From positions 186,001 through 250,000 of the forward strand of contig NZ_BAAACZ010000018.1 in assembly GCF_039521975.1 (NCBI RefSeq): a DNA stretch of 64,000 nucleotides, in the 5' to 3' direction. Each line of letters opens with the position of its first letter. Position 1 is the stretch's first letter. The notes under the pieces are model-generated. The model saw only the letters and a list, made by a program, of their open reading frames with translations. It did not search any database and was not told where the DNA came from. Made by a program: the position numbers and the translations under genes. The stretch comes from Alkalibacillus silvisoli (GTDB taxonomy: Bacteria; Bacillota; Bacilli; Bacillales; Alkalibacillaceae). Shown piece by piece: positions 1-8,572 of this stretch.

Positions 1-220
1 CCAAGTTGCGTTTTGCGAGTCCTTCGTGGTCCAAAACGTTACCCTTCTTTCTAATATTTCGTATTACGATTATTTCGATAGTCTAAATATAACAAAGATT
101 TTCCAAATTGTCGAGTTAAGTGATCACCCACAGAGGAGTAGGGGAGAAGAAGTGAACTATTCCCACCAGTTATTATCCTTACGGGTCGCTTGAATTGGGG
201 GCTTCTTTCAGAAAGACGTA
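1..220. other. unassigned left edge
   Basis: No gene can be supported here. A minus-strand reading frame of about 63 codons covers part of it, but it overlaps the terminator at 221-260, has no convincing ribosome binding site and matches no family I recognise. The stretch may be the flank of a gene outside the window. Confidence 0.3.
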
Positions 221-260
221 AAAAATCCCAGCACCATGTCACAATGGAGCTGGGATTTCA
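221..260 (-). terminator. terminator of the iron transporter operon
   Basis: A 10-bp perfect stem (223-232 with 249-258, arms AAATCCCAGC and GCTGGGATTT) is followed on the minus strand by a T-run. It lies 14 nt past the stop codon of the ATPase gene and closes the three-gene operon. Confidence 0.8.
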
Positions 261-273
261 TAGTTTATGTTAG

Positions 274-1011
274 TTAGACCCGTGAAAGAACGCGTGGTTT
301 TACTGGTAAGCGATCAGCAAAGTTACAGTCTGTACCGAGAACCTCATGTGGAGTTCCCAACTCAGCAATCTCACCTTCACGTAAAACGACGATCCGGTCT
401 GCTAATGCTTGTGAGTCATCTTGGTCATGGGTTACGAATATAGACGTAACACCTGTTGACTTAATAATACGTCTTAGTTCTTCACGAATTCGAATTTGTA
501 AATCAGCATCAAGGTTACTAAATGGTTCATCAAATAACAATAACTTTGGCTTCGGGGCTAAAGCTCTTGCTAATGCAACACGTTGTTGTTGACCACCACT
601 TAATTCAAAAGGGTAACGTTTACGGTAATCCTCTAAATTAACAAGCTCTAGCACTTCACTAACGCGATTTTTCTTGTCTTTACGGGACCATTTTTGAAGG
701 CCAAACTTAATGTTATCTTCAACCGTCATGTGAGGGAAAAGAGCATAGTCTTGGAACACCATACCCACACCACGCTTTTCAGGTTGTGTAAAGCTTGAAT
801 TACTGCACATGCAGTCATCACCTACCATAATGTTGCCGTTAGTAGGCATTTCTAAGCCAGCAATTAAGCGTAAGATCGTACTTTTTCCACTACCTGATTC
901 ACCTAGTATTGAAATTATTTCACCTTGATCGATTGTTAAATTGAAATCTTGAATTGTATTTGGTTTTGAATTCGGGTATTTAAAAGCTAAGTTTCGAATA
1001 TGAACAAACAT
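274..1011 (-). CDS. fbpC: ferric iron ABC transporter, ATP-binding protein
   Basis: ATPase of an Fe3+ importer, working with the permease and binding protein encoded just upstream. The 245-residue protein has Walker A GESGSGKST (about 37-45), Q-loop FQD (86-88), signature LSGGQQQR (137-144), Walker B LLLFDEP (157-163) and the switch His in VTHDQ (about 195). FbpC/PotA-type ATPases usually have about 340 residues with a C-terminal TOBE regulatory domain; this one stops about 50 residues after the H-loop, so that domain is missing. It is last in a minus-strand operon, 6 nt after the permease stop. Iron as substrate rests mainly on the operon's Fur boxes and the type of binding protein. Confidence 0.85.
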   Translation of the reverse strand: MFVHIRNLAFKYPNSKPNTIQDFNLTIDQGEIISILGESGSGKSTILRLIAGLEMPTNGNIMVGDDCMCSNSSFTQPEKRGVGMVFQDYALFPHMTVEDNIKFGLQKWSRKDKKNRVSEVLELVNLEDYRKRYPFELSGGQQQRVALARALAPKPKLLLFDEPFSNLDADLQIRIREELRRIIKSTGVTSIFVTHDQDDSQALADRIVVLREGEIAELGTPHEVLGTDCNFADRLPVKPRVLSRV

Positions 1012-1017
1012 AAATCA

Positions 1018-2652
1018 TTACTCCTTTTCTAAGACGTGATGAAACACATAAATTGCAATACCACTAACTAAAATAATGAAAATCGATGGGATTGCGGCTT
1101 GTTGAATCATTTCATCTACAGCGTACTGATAAGCCCTTGTCGCTAACGTATCAAAATTAAATGGTCGTAATATTAGCGTTAGAGGCAATTCTTTCATAAT
1201 ATCGATAAAAGCTAATATAAAGCCACCAAAGATCGCGCCTCGTATTAGTTTCATATCAATTTTGAAAAATGACTTAGTAACACTCATACCAAGCATACGT
1301 GATGCTTCTGTAAAGTTTGTACCAACCCGGTCAAAACCGGATTCGATCGAGTTATAACCGACTGCTAAATAGCGGATAACGTAAGCGAATATGAGCATGA
1401 ATAAACTGGTACTTATAATGAGTGTAGGTTCTAAGCCGATCCACTCGTAAAATCCGAATAACTGTCGGTCTAAAGCTGTAAATAGAGTGACGACACCAAC
1501 CGCGATCACAGCTCCAGGTATAGAGTAACCTAAAATCGTGATTTTTGGAAACGTTTTAGCTAGCATTCCTTTGTTTAATCGAGCGAAGTTACTAATCACA
1601 ACAGCCATGATCACAATGATTGTTGCTGCAATAAACGCAACGGATACAGAGTTCCATATTAGATGCCAGAACTCCAACGATAAAAATTGATCATAGGTCA
1701 TCGTCGCCCAGTAAATTAGTTGAATAACTGGGATGATAAACCCAATTGAGAAAATAAACATACAATAGCTAAAGGCGAGCCATTTTTGTTTACCATCTAA
1801 TTTAACAGGTTGTAGAAGTTTAACTTTTGTTGTTGTAAAGCTATAACGACGACGTCCACGGGCAATCCTTTCTACCACTAGTATACCAAGAACAATGACC
1901 ATTAATGTACCGGAAAGTTTTACTGCTGATTGTAAGTCACCCATACCAAACCATGTTTGGAAAATGGCAGTTGTAAACGTCTGAATGCCATAGTAACTGA
2001 CAACACCGTAATCATTTAAAACTTCCAAAATGACCAAGCTCACACCTGCAATAATGGCCGCTCGTGATATCGGAAGTACCACTCTAAAATAAATTCTCCA
2101 TGAGCTACTGCCTAAAATACGAGCATTTTCAATTAATGCTGTCGACTGACGTGCTAAAAACGCTTTAGTAATAGTATATACATAAGGGAATAAGAATATT
2201 GTTAAAATAAAGATTGCACCAGGCATATTCATAATATTGAAATACTGCTGGTTAACGGTCACATCAAAATTGTTTCGAAGTGACGTTTGAATAACACCGG
2301 TATAATTTAATATGCCATGGTAAGTATAGGCACCAATATAAGGGGGAATAGCTAAAGGTAGAATCATTCCCCACTGGAAAAAGCGTCGCATCGGAAAATC
2401 ATAAGCCGAGATAATCCAAGCTAAGCTAGTTCCGATAAACAAGGTTAAAACCCCTACAAAAAGTACAAGGATTAACGTGTTTTGGATATACTGTTGTAAC
2501 ATGTATTCACGTATATGAAGCCAGTTTTCATTTGGCTCTGCAAAAAACTGAACGATGATTGATAGGTTAGGCAACAAAACAAGTAAAACAAAAATAATAC
2601 TAAGAACCGTCCACATGTTCATCGTTGTTTTTAATGATCTAAACCATTTCAA
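1018..2652 (-). CDS. fbpB: ferric iron ABC transporter, permease
   Basis: Membrane subunit of 544 residues with two fused permease halves of about six membrane segments each, the architecture of FbpB/AfuB-type iron permeases. Each half carries a cytoplasmic EAA-type loop for contact with the ATPase: ARILGSSSWRIYFRVVLPIS near 180-200 and EASRMLGMSVTKSFFKIDM near 450-470. It lies between the binding protein and the ATPase on the same strand. A hairpin in the gap upstream of this gene could lower its expression relative to the binding protein. Confidence 0.87.
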   Translation of the reverse strand: MKWFRSLKTTMNMWTVLSIIFVLLVLLPNLSIIVQFFAEPNENWLHIREYMLQQYIQNTLILVLFVGVLTLFIGTSLAWIISAYDFPMRRFFQWGMILPLAIPPYIGAYTYHGILNYTGVIQTSLRNNFDVTVNQQYFNIMNMPGAIFILTIFLFPYVYTITKAFLARQSTALIENARILGSSSWRIYFRVVLPISRAAIIAGVSLVILEVLNDYGVVSYYGIQTFTTAIFQTWFGMGDLQSAVKLSGTLMVIVLGILVVERIARGRRRYSFTTTKVKLLQPVKLDGKQKWLAFSYCMFIFSIGFIIPVIQLIYWATMTYDQFLSLEFWHLIWNSVSVAFIAATIIVIMAVVISNFARLNKGMLAKTFPKITILGYSIPGAVIAVGVVTLFTALDRQLFGFYEWIGLEPTLIISTSLFMLIFAYVIRYLAVGYNSIESGFDRVGTNFTEASRMLGMSVTKSFFKIDMKLIRGAIFGGFILAFIDIMKELPLTLILRPFNFDTLATRAYQYAVDEMIQQAAIPSIFIILVSGIAIYVFHHVLEKE

Positions 2653-2725
2653 AAAGACACGCCCTTTATAGACTTAAGCAACCTTTCCTATCATACTAAA
2701 AAAAACGCTAAAACAAAAGACGATA

Positions 2726-2750
2726 TACCGCTCTAATAACTGGAGCGGTA
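2726..2750 (-). terminator. intra-operon hairpin after the binding-protein gene
   Basis: An 8-bp perfect stem (2726-2733 with 2743-2750, arm TACCGCTC) is followed on the minus strand by a T-rich run. It sits between the binding-protein stop and the permease start. The likely roles are partial termination or 3'-end protection, giving more binding protein than permease, as is common in ABC importer operons. Confidence 0.6.
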
Positions 2751-2779
2751 TTAATTTTTAGTTTTTCGTCACATTCAAT

Positions 2780-3868
2780 TTATTGGAACCCTACTTCATT
2801 GAAAACACGAGTAGCCTCAGCACTGTTTTCACCTAAAATAGAAAGGTTAATTTCTTGGTCTTCAAACTCTCCCCATTCATTTAATACATCAGCTGCCTCA
2901 ACATTCGGGTTAACAGGATACTCATAATTCGCACCTGCGAAAACCTCTTGTACGTCTTCAGTTGTTAAATATTCAAGTAACTCGATAGCATTTTCAGGGT
3001 TTGGTGAATTTCCTACGAATCCAATACCACTTACATTAATGTGTGCGCCTGTTGTTTCTTGGTTAGGGAAGAAGACACCTAATTGTTCAGCAACATTAAC
3101 TTCTTCTTCATCTGGTGAATTCAGCATACCACCTAAGTAATACGTGTTCATAATAGCTACATCACCTTCACCTGCAACAATAGCACGTGCTTGGTCACGG
3201 TCTCCGCCTTGAGGGGAGCGAGCTAGATTATCGTTAAGGCCTTGTGCCCAATCTTTGGCTTCTTCACGTCCATGTAATTCAATGAAAGAAGCTAATAATG
3301 ATTCATTATAAACATTTTCAGATGAACGGATTAACACGCGATCTTCCCACTCTGGTTCAGTTAAAGCTTCATAAGTTGAAAGTTCTTCAGGGTCAACACG
3401 ATCTTTATGGTATGCAATAATACGTGCACGCTGAGTTAAACCAACCCATTCATTATCACGATCTCGTAAGTTTTCTGGTACATTTTCTTGAATAGTTTCA
3501 CTTTCGATTGGTTGAAGTAGGTCCTGGTCTTTAGCACGGTGTAGACGACCAGCATCAGCTGTAAAGAATAAATCAGCTTCAGATGCTTCACCTTCACGGT
3601 TCATGCGCTCGATTAACTCATCCGCACTACCGTTAATGATATTCACTTCAATACCAGTCTCAGCGGTGAAATCAGAATAGATCTCATCATCAACATCATA
3701 GTGACGGCTCGTGTAAATATTAACTTCACCAGCTTCCTCATCACCCTGACCACTAGTACCTTCTGGTTGCTCACTATCTTGAGATGCATCATCACCGCCA
3801 CAAGCGGCTAAGACGACAGCCGTCATAATTAGTGCCATCATCATAAACAGATACTTTTTGTTTAACAT
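2780..3868 (-). CDS. fbpA: iron(III) ABC transporter, substrate-binding lipoprotein
   Basis: Extracellular iron-binding lipoprotein of 362 residues. The N-terminus is a lipoprotein signal (hydrophobic run then lipobox VLAAC, Cys about 23) followed by an acidic linker rich in D, E, G and S. The body begins VNIYTSRHYDVDDE and belongs to the FbpA/FutA class of periplasmic-binding proteins; the TYYLGG stretch near 240 carries the kind of tyrosine pair that ligates Fe3+ in that family. It is first in the operon, with AAGGAG upstream of the ATG. Two Fur boxes lie 40-95 nt upstream, so expression should rise when iron is scarce. Confidence 0.9.
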   Translation of the reverse strand: MLNKKYLFMMMALIMTAVVLAACGGDDASQDSEQPEGTSGQGDEEAGEVNIYTSRHYDVDDEIYSDFTAETGIEVNIINGSADELIERMNREGEASEADLFFTADAGRLHRAKDQDLLQPIESETIQENVPENLRDRDNEWVGLTQRARIIAYHKDRVDPEELSTYEALTEPEWEDRVLIRSSENVYNESLLASFIELHGREEAKDWAQGLNDNLARSPQGGDRDQARAIVAGEGDVAIMNTYYLGGMLNSPDEEEVNVAEQLGVFFPNQETTGAHINVSGIGFVGNSPNPENAIELLEYLTTEDVQEVFAGANYEYPVNPNVEAADVLNEWGEFEDQEINLSILGENSAEATRVFNEVGFQ

Positions 3869-3908
3869 GTTCTAAAACGCTCCTTCTATGTAGTTTATTT
3901 ATATTAGT

Positions 3909-3923
3909 TGAGAATGATTATCA
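3909..3923. promoter_or_regulatory. Fur box, proximal
   Basis: TGAGAATGATTATCA matches the Bacillus 7-1-7 Fur consensus TGATAATNATTATCA with one mismatch. It lies about 40-55 nt upstream of fbpA, over the probable minus-strand promoter. Confidence 0.82.
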
Positions 3924-3945
3924 ACCTCACAACTACTATTTTTAC

Positions 3946-3960
3946 TGATAATCATTATCA
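3946..3960. promoter_or_regulatory. Fur box, distal, perfect consensus
   Basis: TGATAATCATTATCA is a perfect palindrome and an exact match to the Bacillus Fur consensus. It is centred 37 bp from the proximal box. Two boxes suggest tight iron repression of the fbp operon. Confidence 0.9.
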
Positions 3961-4035
3961 AGTCAATCACTTTATAGAAAAAATAAATAAAATTTTAGTG
4001 AACTTGTTAGCTTAGATAGCCAAGTTCCTTCTGAA

Positions 4036-4074
4036 ATAAGAAAAACAGCTTGCCATTAATAGTATGGCAAGCTG
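4036..4074 (-). terminator. terminator downstream of cysK
   Basis: A 10-bp perfect stem, CAGCTTGCCA (4046-4055) with TGGCAAGCTG (4065-4074), is followed on the minus strand by TTTTT. It lies about 100 nt past the cysK stop, so the short repeat array at 4121-4170 should be inside the cysK transcript. Confidence 0.85.
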
Positions 4075-4120
4075 CTCGAACATTAATAAAAAATTTTAGT
4101 TGTAGTTGAAGGGGAAGGAT

Positions 4121-4170
4121 TTATCAGCGCTCACACGAATTTATCAGCGCTCGCTCAAGTTCATCAGCGT
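4121..4170 (-). repeat. 20-bp GAGCG-type repeat array, cysK locus (3 units)
   Basis: The word (T/C)CATCAGCG or TTATCAGCGC recurs exactly every 20 nt on the plus strand, at 4121, 4141 and 4161. Read in the cysK sense the unit is AGCGCTGATAAATTCGTGTG. The array begins at the base after the cysK stop codon and lies before its terminator. The same unit type reappears after lipA near 60039, and related arrays follow typA, tdh and hutU. Confidence 0.8.
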
Positions 4171-5106
4171 CTACTTTTCAAAGTCAAATAGATCGCCGGA
4201 TAAGTATCGTTCGCCTGAGTCTGGGATAATGGCTACAACGACTTCGCCTGGTTGCTTACGTTTAGCTACTTCGATGGCGGCATAACACGAAGCACCAGCA
4301 GAAGTACCGACTAATATTCCTTCTTCTCGTGCTAAGCGGCGTGCTACAGTATAGGCTTGATCGTCTTCGATGCGGAATATCTCATCATAGATCTCTTGGT
4401 TTAAAATATCTGGAACAAATCCTGGACTTGTTCCAACGAGTTTGTGTTTACCTGGTTTTCCACCTGATAAAACAGGGCTTCCTGCAGGTTCAACTACGTG
4501 TACGGATAAGTCCTTATATTCCTTTTTAAGTTCTTCACCAGTACCCGTAATCGTACCACCCGTTCCAGATGTTGCAACGAAAGCTGATAAAGGTTTTCCT
4601 AGTTCCTCCATAGCTTTAATTATTTCGTTCGCTGTCGTGTTTCGGTGGGCATCTGAGTTCGCTTCATTTTCAAATTGCATGGGCATAAAGCTATTTGGAA
4701 TTTCGTCTAAAAGCTCTTTGGCACGACGGATTGCTCCTGGCATTTTCTCATCACCCGGTGTTAACTCAACTTGTGCCCCATATGCTTGAAGTAGGTTGAT
4801 TCTTTCTTTAGTCATCGTATCAGGCATAACTAAAACCGCTTTATAACCACGCGCTGCAGCATTCATTGCAAGACCAATGCCTGTATTACCACTTGTTGGT
4901 TCAATAATTGTTGAGCCGGCTTTTAAATGACCAGCACTTTCAGCCTCAACAATCATATTGTAAGCCGCTCTGTCCTTAACACTTCCACTTGGGTTAAAAA
5001 ATTCAAGCTTTAAATAAATATCAGCACCGTTAGCTGGGTTAAGTTTGTTTAACTTGACTAGCGGGGTTTCACCGATTAATTCTGCTATATTATTTACAAC
5101 ACGCAT
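4171..5106 (-). CDS. cysK: cysteine synthase (O-acetylserine sulfhydrylase)
   Basis: PLP enzyme making L-cysteine from O-acetylserine and sulfide in the cytoplasm. The 311 residues match the family length. PLP Lys is about residue 44 in SGSVKDRAA, the substrate loop TSGNTG is at 71-76, and the phosphate-binding glycine loop is GTGGTITGTG. The start is ATG 9-14 nt after AAAGGATG. CysK and CysM types are hard to separate by eye; the TSGNTG/SVKDR pattern fits CysK. It stands alone, with a repeat array and terminator downstream. No CymR or T-box signature was recognised in the short upstream gap. Confidence 0.9.
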   Translation of the reverse strand: MRVVNNIAELIGETPLVKLNKLNPANGADIYLKLEFFNPSGSVKDRAAYNMIVEAESAGHLKAGSTIIEPTSGNTGIGLAMNAAARGYKAVLVMPDTMTKERINLLQAYGAQVELTPGDEKMPGAIRRAKELLDEIPNSFMPMQFENEANSDAHRNTTANEIIKAMEELGKPLSAFVATSGTGGTITGTGEELKKEYKDLSVHVVEPAGSPVLSGGKPGKHKLVGTSPGFVPDILNQEIYDEIFRIEDDQAYTVARRLAREEGILVGTSAGASCYAAIEVAKRKQPGEVVVAIIPDSGERYLSGDLFDFEK

Positions 5107-5186
5107 GTCTTCACATCCTTTATTAATCTTAAATCTATTCCCTAGTTTACCAATTGGAATTAGCTAAATTCAACAAGAACCTCTTG

Positions 5187-7172
5187 TCATTGCAATTGCA
5201 AGCAAATAGCTGTTGCATCATCTTTACGGAGTTGTGTTTCTGATATAGTACTTAGTAAGCTATAAAATTGTTCAAAGTTGTTAGGTAACCTCTCTAAGTT
5301 AAGTTCATCATAAAGCCCATCAGTCATAAGGTATAACGCGTCACCGGAACTTAGTTTTAATTTATGCTCTTTAAATTCCATATCGCTTTGTAAACCGATG
5401 ATTGGACCGTGTACTTTTGCACCAGTCGTTTGTCCATCTTGTTCATATGCGAAAAAATTAATCCCTGCTGCGACATAATGAACCTCACCTGTAGTTAAAT
5501 CAATATCACAACAGAAGGCGGTTGCGAAATAGGATGATGGAAAGATGGGGATGCAGGCTTTATTAACCCATTCAACCTTTTCTTTAACCGGCATATCCTC
5601 CCTTGAAACTTGATGAAATAAAAGATTGATCGTACTAGTTTGCAGTGCTGTTGCGACACCATGACCCATAACATCAACTAAGTAGATAAATAGTCGATTG
5701 GACTGTTCATCATAATCATAACCATAGCTATCACCACTGACATATTGGCTCGGTTTGTGAAGAGCTCTTAATGTAAGCTTGTCTGTTTTAAGATTGGGTT
5801 GTAGTAATTCTTTTTGTAATTTACCAGCGTACTCTACATCCTTTTGTAATTGCAAACGGTCACGAATGTCTTCACCAATAGCGACAATACCTGACCGTTC
5901 TTTATTAGCCCCTTCTAAAGCTAATAAATTCCATTGAAACGGTAAGTGTTCTTTCTTTTTAGTGACAAGAGTAGCTTCGAATGTGAGTTCTCCTTCTTCA
6001 TAGATGTGATGAAGCTTTTCGTTGAAGTCTTTTATAAGAACATAATCACGTAACGAATGATTAGTTACTTCAGGTAATTTATAGGATGAATATTGCTCTA
6101 ATCGGTTGTTAGCATTTCTAATGTTTCCATTTTCATCGAGCATAATGATTAACTCTGGCAAAGAATTGAATAAACTATTTTTCTCAAATAATTCTTGCAC
6201 TAGCCCTTGTTCAATCTTTTTTTGTTTGGTGATGTCGTGTTGTATGGCGATGAAATAATTGATCTCTCCATCGTCATCCGCTACAGGATTAATAAACAGT
6301 TCATTCCAGAAAGGATCACCATTTTTCTTGTAGTTTAATACTTCTGTTTGAAGCGGATTATGTGTATTAATCGACGAATGGATGAGGTCAATGGTGTCTT
6401 TGTCAGTGTCTGTTCCTTGTAAAAAGTTAAAGCTTTTCCCGATCACTTCATTTTTACTGTAGCCTGTTAGTTCAGAGAAAGCTTGATTAGCATAAATAAT
6501 TGGGTTATGCGCTTCTTTAGCATCAGTAATAATAATAGATGAAGAAGAGTGTTCAATTCCTGCAGTTAAATAAGCATTTCGTTCAACTAAGCTGTTAATC
6601 GAATGTTGTTGCTCTGATAAACTTTGAACTTTTTGTTTAATTTCTATTTCTGATATTGCCCAATTAGCCAGCTTTTCAAGTTGGTTAAATTGTTTTTTTG
6701 TAATTTTATTTGGCTTCGAATCTAAAATACAAAGTGAACCGATTATAAGACCATTACTTAATCGTAAAGGTACTCCAGCATAGAAGCTGATCGTTCCATC
6801 TTTTACGAATGGATGATCTTGAAATTTAGAGTCTTGACTTGCATCTTCTACCATTAGACGTCTGTCCTCTGTAATTAAATACTGACAAAATGTAAGATCA
6901 CGTGGTGCGCCTTCTTTTTCTAGGTGTTTTGGTAATCCAGTTGAAGACTTAAACCATTGCCAATCTTCTTCGATAATAGATATGAGTGCGATTTCAACAT
7001 CGAACATGTCTTTGGCCAATTCTGTAATGTCATCAAACCTTTTTTCACGTTTATGAAAGTCTAAGTTAAGTTTTTGTACCATTTTTAATCGATATTTCTC
7101 ATATGACGCTTTATTCAATTGTATGTTAGTAGGCTTTAACTTTTCTGTCCATTTTAGTAGTTGCTCCTTCAC
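5187..7172 (-). CDS. GAF-LOV-PAS sensor with PP2C (SpoIIE-type) phosphatase domain
   Basis: Cytoplasmic signalling phosphatase of about 661 residues with no membrane segment. Order: GAF domain (first ~185 residues, ALISIIEEDWQWFKS), LOV-type PAS (about 200-315), second PAS (about 330-440), then a PP2C/SpoIIE domain with metal-binding VDVMGHG and ALYLMTDGLYDE. The LOV domain follows YtvA closely (NPIIYANQAF, NYKKNGDPFWNEL, AIQHDIT), but the motif G-x-N-C-R-F-L-Q reads GKSFNFLQ, so the flavin-adduct cysteine is Phe (codon 6429-6431). Such proteins usually dephosphorylate anti-anti-sigma factors; no partner lies nearby. GTG 7172 is chosen because GGGGG sits 8 nt before it; an in-frame ATG at 7226 has no ribosome binding site. 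Confidence 0.85.
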   Translation of the reverse strand: MKEQLLKWTEKLKPTNIQLNKASYEKYRLKMVQKLNLDFHKREKRFDDITELAKDMFDVEIALISIIEEDWQWFKSSTGLPKHLEKEGAPRDLTFCQYLITEDRRLMVEDASQDSKFQDHPFVKDGTISFYAGVPLRLSNGLIIGSLCILDSKPNKITKKQFNQLEKLANWAISEIEIKQKVQSLSEQQHSINSLVERNAYLTAGIEHSSSSIIITDAKEAHNPIIYANQAFSELTGYSKNEVIGKSFNFLQGTDTDKDTIDLIHSSINTHNPLQTEVLNYKKNGDPFWNELFINPVADDDGEINYFIAIQHDITKQKKIEQGLVQELFEKNSLFNSLPELIIMLDENGNIRNANNRLEQYSSYKLPEVTNHSLRDYVLIKDFNEKLHHIYEEGELTFEATLVTKKKEHLPFQWNLLALEGANKERSGIVAIGEDIRDRLQLQKDVEYAGKLQKELLQPNLKTDKLTLRALHKPSQYVSGDSYGYDYDEQSNRLFIYLVDVMGHGVATALQTSTINLLFHQVSREDMPVKEKVEWVNKACIPIFPSSYFATAFCCDIDLTTGEVHYVAAGINFFAYEQDGQTTGAKVHGPIIGLQSDMEFKEHKLKLSSGDALYLMTDGLYDELNLERLPNNFEQFYSLLSTISETQLRKDDATAICLQLQ

Positions 7173-7272
7173 ATCCAATTCCCCCATTAATACTCTTATG
7201 CAAATTTTATCATAATTTCTGTCCATATATTGTGGCTATGTTAAGATAAAAGAAAAAAAGGAGCGTTACGTC

Positions 7273-8100
7273 ATGACGTTTGAAAATGAAAAGGGGATCC
7301 ATACAGATTTTAAAGACCGAATGACTTATGGTGATTATTTAGATTTAGATTCGATTTTAAATAGTCAAAATAGATTATCAGATCACCACGATGAGATGTT
7401 GTTTATAGTAATCCACCAAGTTAGTGAACTCTGGATGAAGTTAACGTTGCACGAATTACAGGCAGCTATACAAAAGGTACAAGAAGAGTCATTTCAGCCC
7501 GCGTTTAAAATGCTCGCGCGTGTATCAAGTATCCAAAATCAAATCATTAAAGCTTGGGATGTTTTATCTACAATGACACCAAGTGAATACTTAGGCTTCC
7601 GCGACCAGCTAGGTCATGCATCAGGCTTTCAATCTTATCAATATAGAATGGTCGAATTTGCATTAGGATACAAGACACCACAGGTTATCAAGATCTATGA
7701 AAAAGAACCAGAACTACAGAAGAAATTAATAGAGGCTTATGAAGCACCTGGATTATATGATGTGGCCATACGAGCCTTAGCTAAGGAAGGATTTGAAATT
7801 GATGAAGAAGTGCTAAACCGCGATCTGACTAAGACATATGAAGAGAATGAAAGTGTTGAGAGTGCTTGGATTGAAGTCTATAAAGATACGGAGCGTTATT
7901 GGAATTTATATCAGTTAGCTGAGAAGTTAGTAGACTTAGAAGATTGGATGCAACAGTGGCGCTTCCGTCATATGAAAACGGTCGAACGAATCATCGGACA
8001 TAAAAAAGGGACAGGTGGCTCATCAGGGGTCGGTTACTTAAAGCAAGTGCTAGACCACTACTTCTTCCCTGAGCTATGGAATGTGAGATCGAGGTTGTAA
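7273..8100 (+). CDS. kynA: tryptophan 2,3-dioxygenase
   Basis: Heme enzyme opening the indole ring of L-tryptophan to N-formylkynurenine, first step of the kynurenine pathway. The 275-residue product has the conserved N-terminal signature YGDYLDLDSIL, the heme/substrate helix HDEMLFIVIHQVSELWMKL and LGHASGFQSYQYRMVEF. Length is normal for bacterial enzymes. AAGGAG lies just before ATG 7273. The next pathway genes, kynB and kynU, are 2.5 kb away on the other strand rather than in one operon, with two unrelated genes between. A terminator follows at 8181. Confidence 0.93.
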   Translation: MTFENEKGIHTDFKDRMTYGDYLDLDSILNSQNRLSDHHDEMLFIVIHQVSELWMKLTLHELQAAIQKVQEESFQPAFKMLARVSSIQNQIIKAWDVLSTMTPSEYLGFRDQLGHASGFQSYQYRMVEFALGYKTPQVIKIYEKEPELQKKLIEAYEAPGLYDVAIRALAKEGFEIDEEVLNRDLTKTYEENESVESAWIEVYKDTERYWNLYQLAEKLVDLEDWMQQWRFRHMKTVERIIGHKKGTGGSSGVGYLKQVLDHYFFPELWNVRSRL

Positions 8101-8180
8101 TTTACACATTAAAATAGAGGCCGAACCAAACTGACAGATTATGGTTAAAATTGCACTAAGATAGGAATGGATACTTTTTC

Positions 8181-8216
8181 ACACGTGAATTTTCTATGAG
8201 TTCACGTGTTTTTTTT
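8181..8216 (+). terminator. terminator of kynA
   Basis: Perfect stem ACACGTGAA (8181-8189) with TTCACGTGT (8201-8209), followed by a run of eight T. It sits about 80 nt after the kynA stop. Confidence 0.85.
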
Positions 8217-8572
8217 GAATTAAAGGTTGAATAGAAAATAAGCAAAAAATTAAATTAAGATGAATATGTTTGTGGAAAAACGTACTTAAACTAAAGTGTG
8301 TGTCATTAATATAAGTAACACCTGGATACATATGTGGGAAGTGAAGAGGTTCTTCTGCTCAAGATATGAGAGGGGAATTTTGTTAAGCTCTCAGTTGACA
8401 TTTTTGATAACAATAAAAAGCATTACTTTAAGTGAAGAAACGTTGATGCAACTGGTGGTTGCAGCCTGTTGCAACCATTGTTAGCTTTACTTTTTTTAGT
8501 GATTTCAATAGTATTAGTGGCGAACCTGAATAAAATTAATGCTAATGTAGCGAAGAAAAGGTGGTAAATAAA
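8217..8572. other. intergenic, no supported gene
   Basis: About 350 bp without a clear gene. A frame ending in a stop just before 8573 reads as a hydrophobic stretch (LALLFLVISIVLVANLN) but has no ATG and no ribosome binding site; it could be the tail of a decayed membrane-peptide gene. A small inverted repeat (GGTTGCA/TGCAACC near 8454-8476) lies inside. Another frame from 8296 is not convincing. Confidence 0.35.

Noticed and set aside
51..242. 63-codon minus-strand frame at the left edge
   Set aside because: Its start lies inside a strong terminator stem and there is no ribosome binding site.
4442..4789. 115-codon plus-strand frame inside cysK
   Set aside because: It is antisense to a clear enzyme gene and has no family signature or start site.
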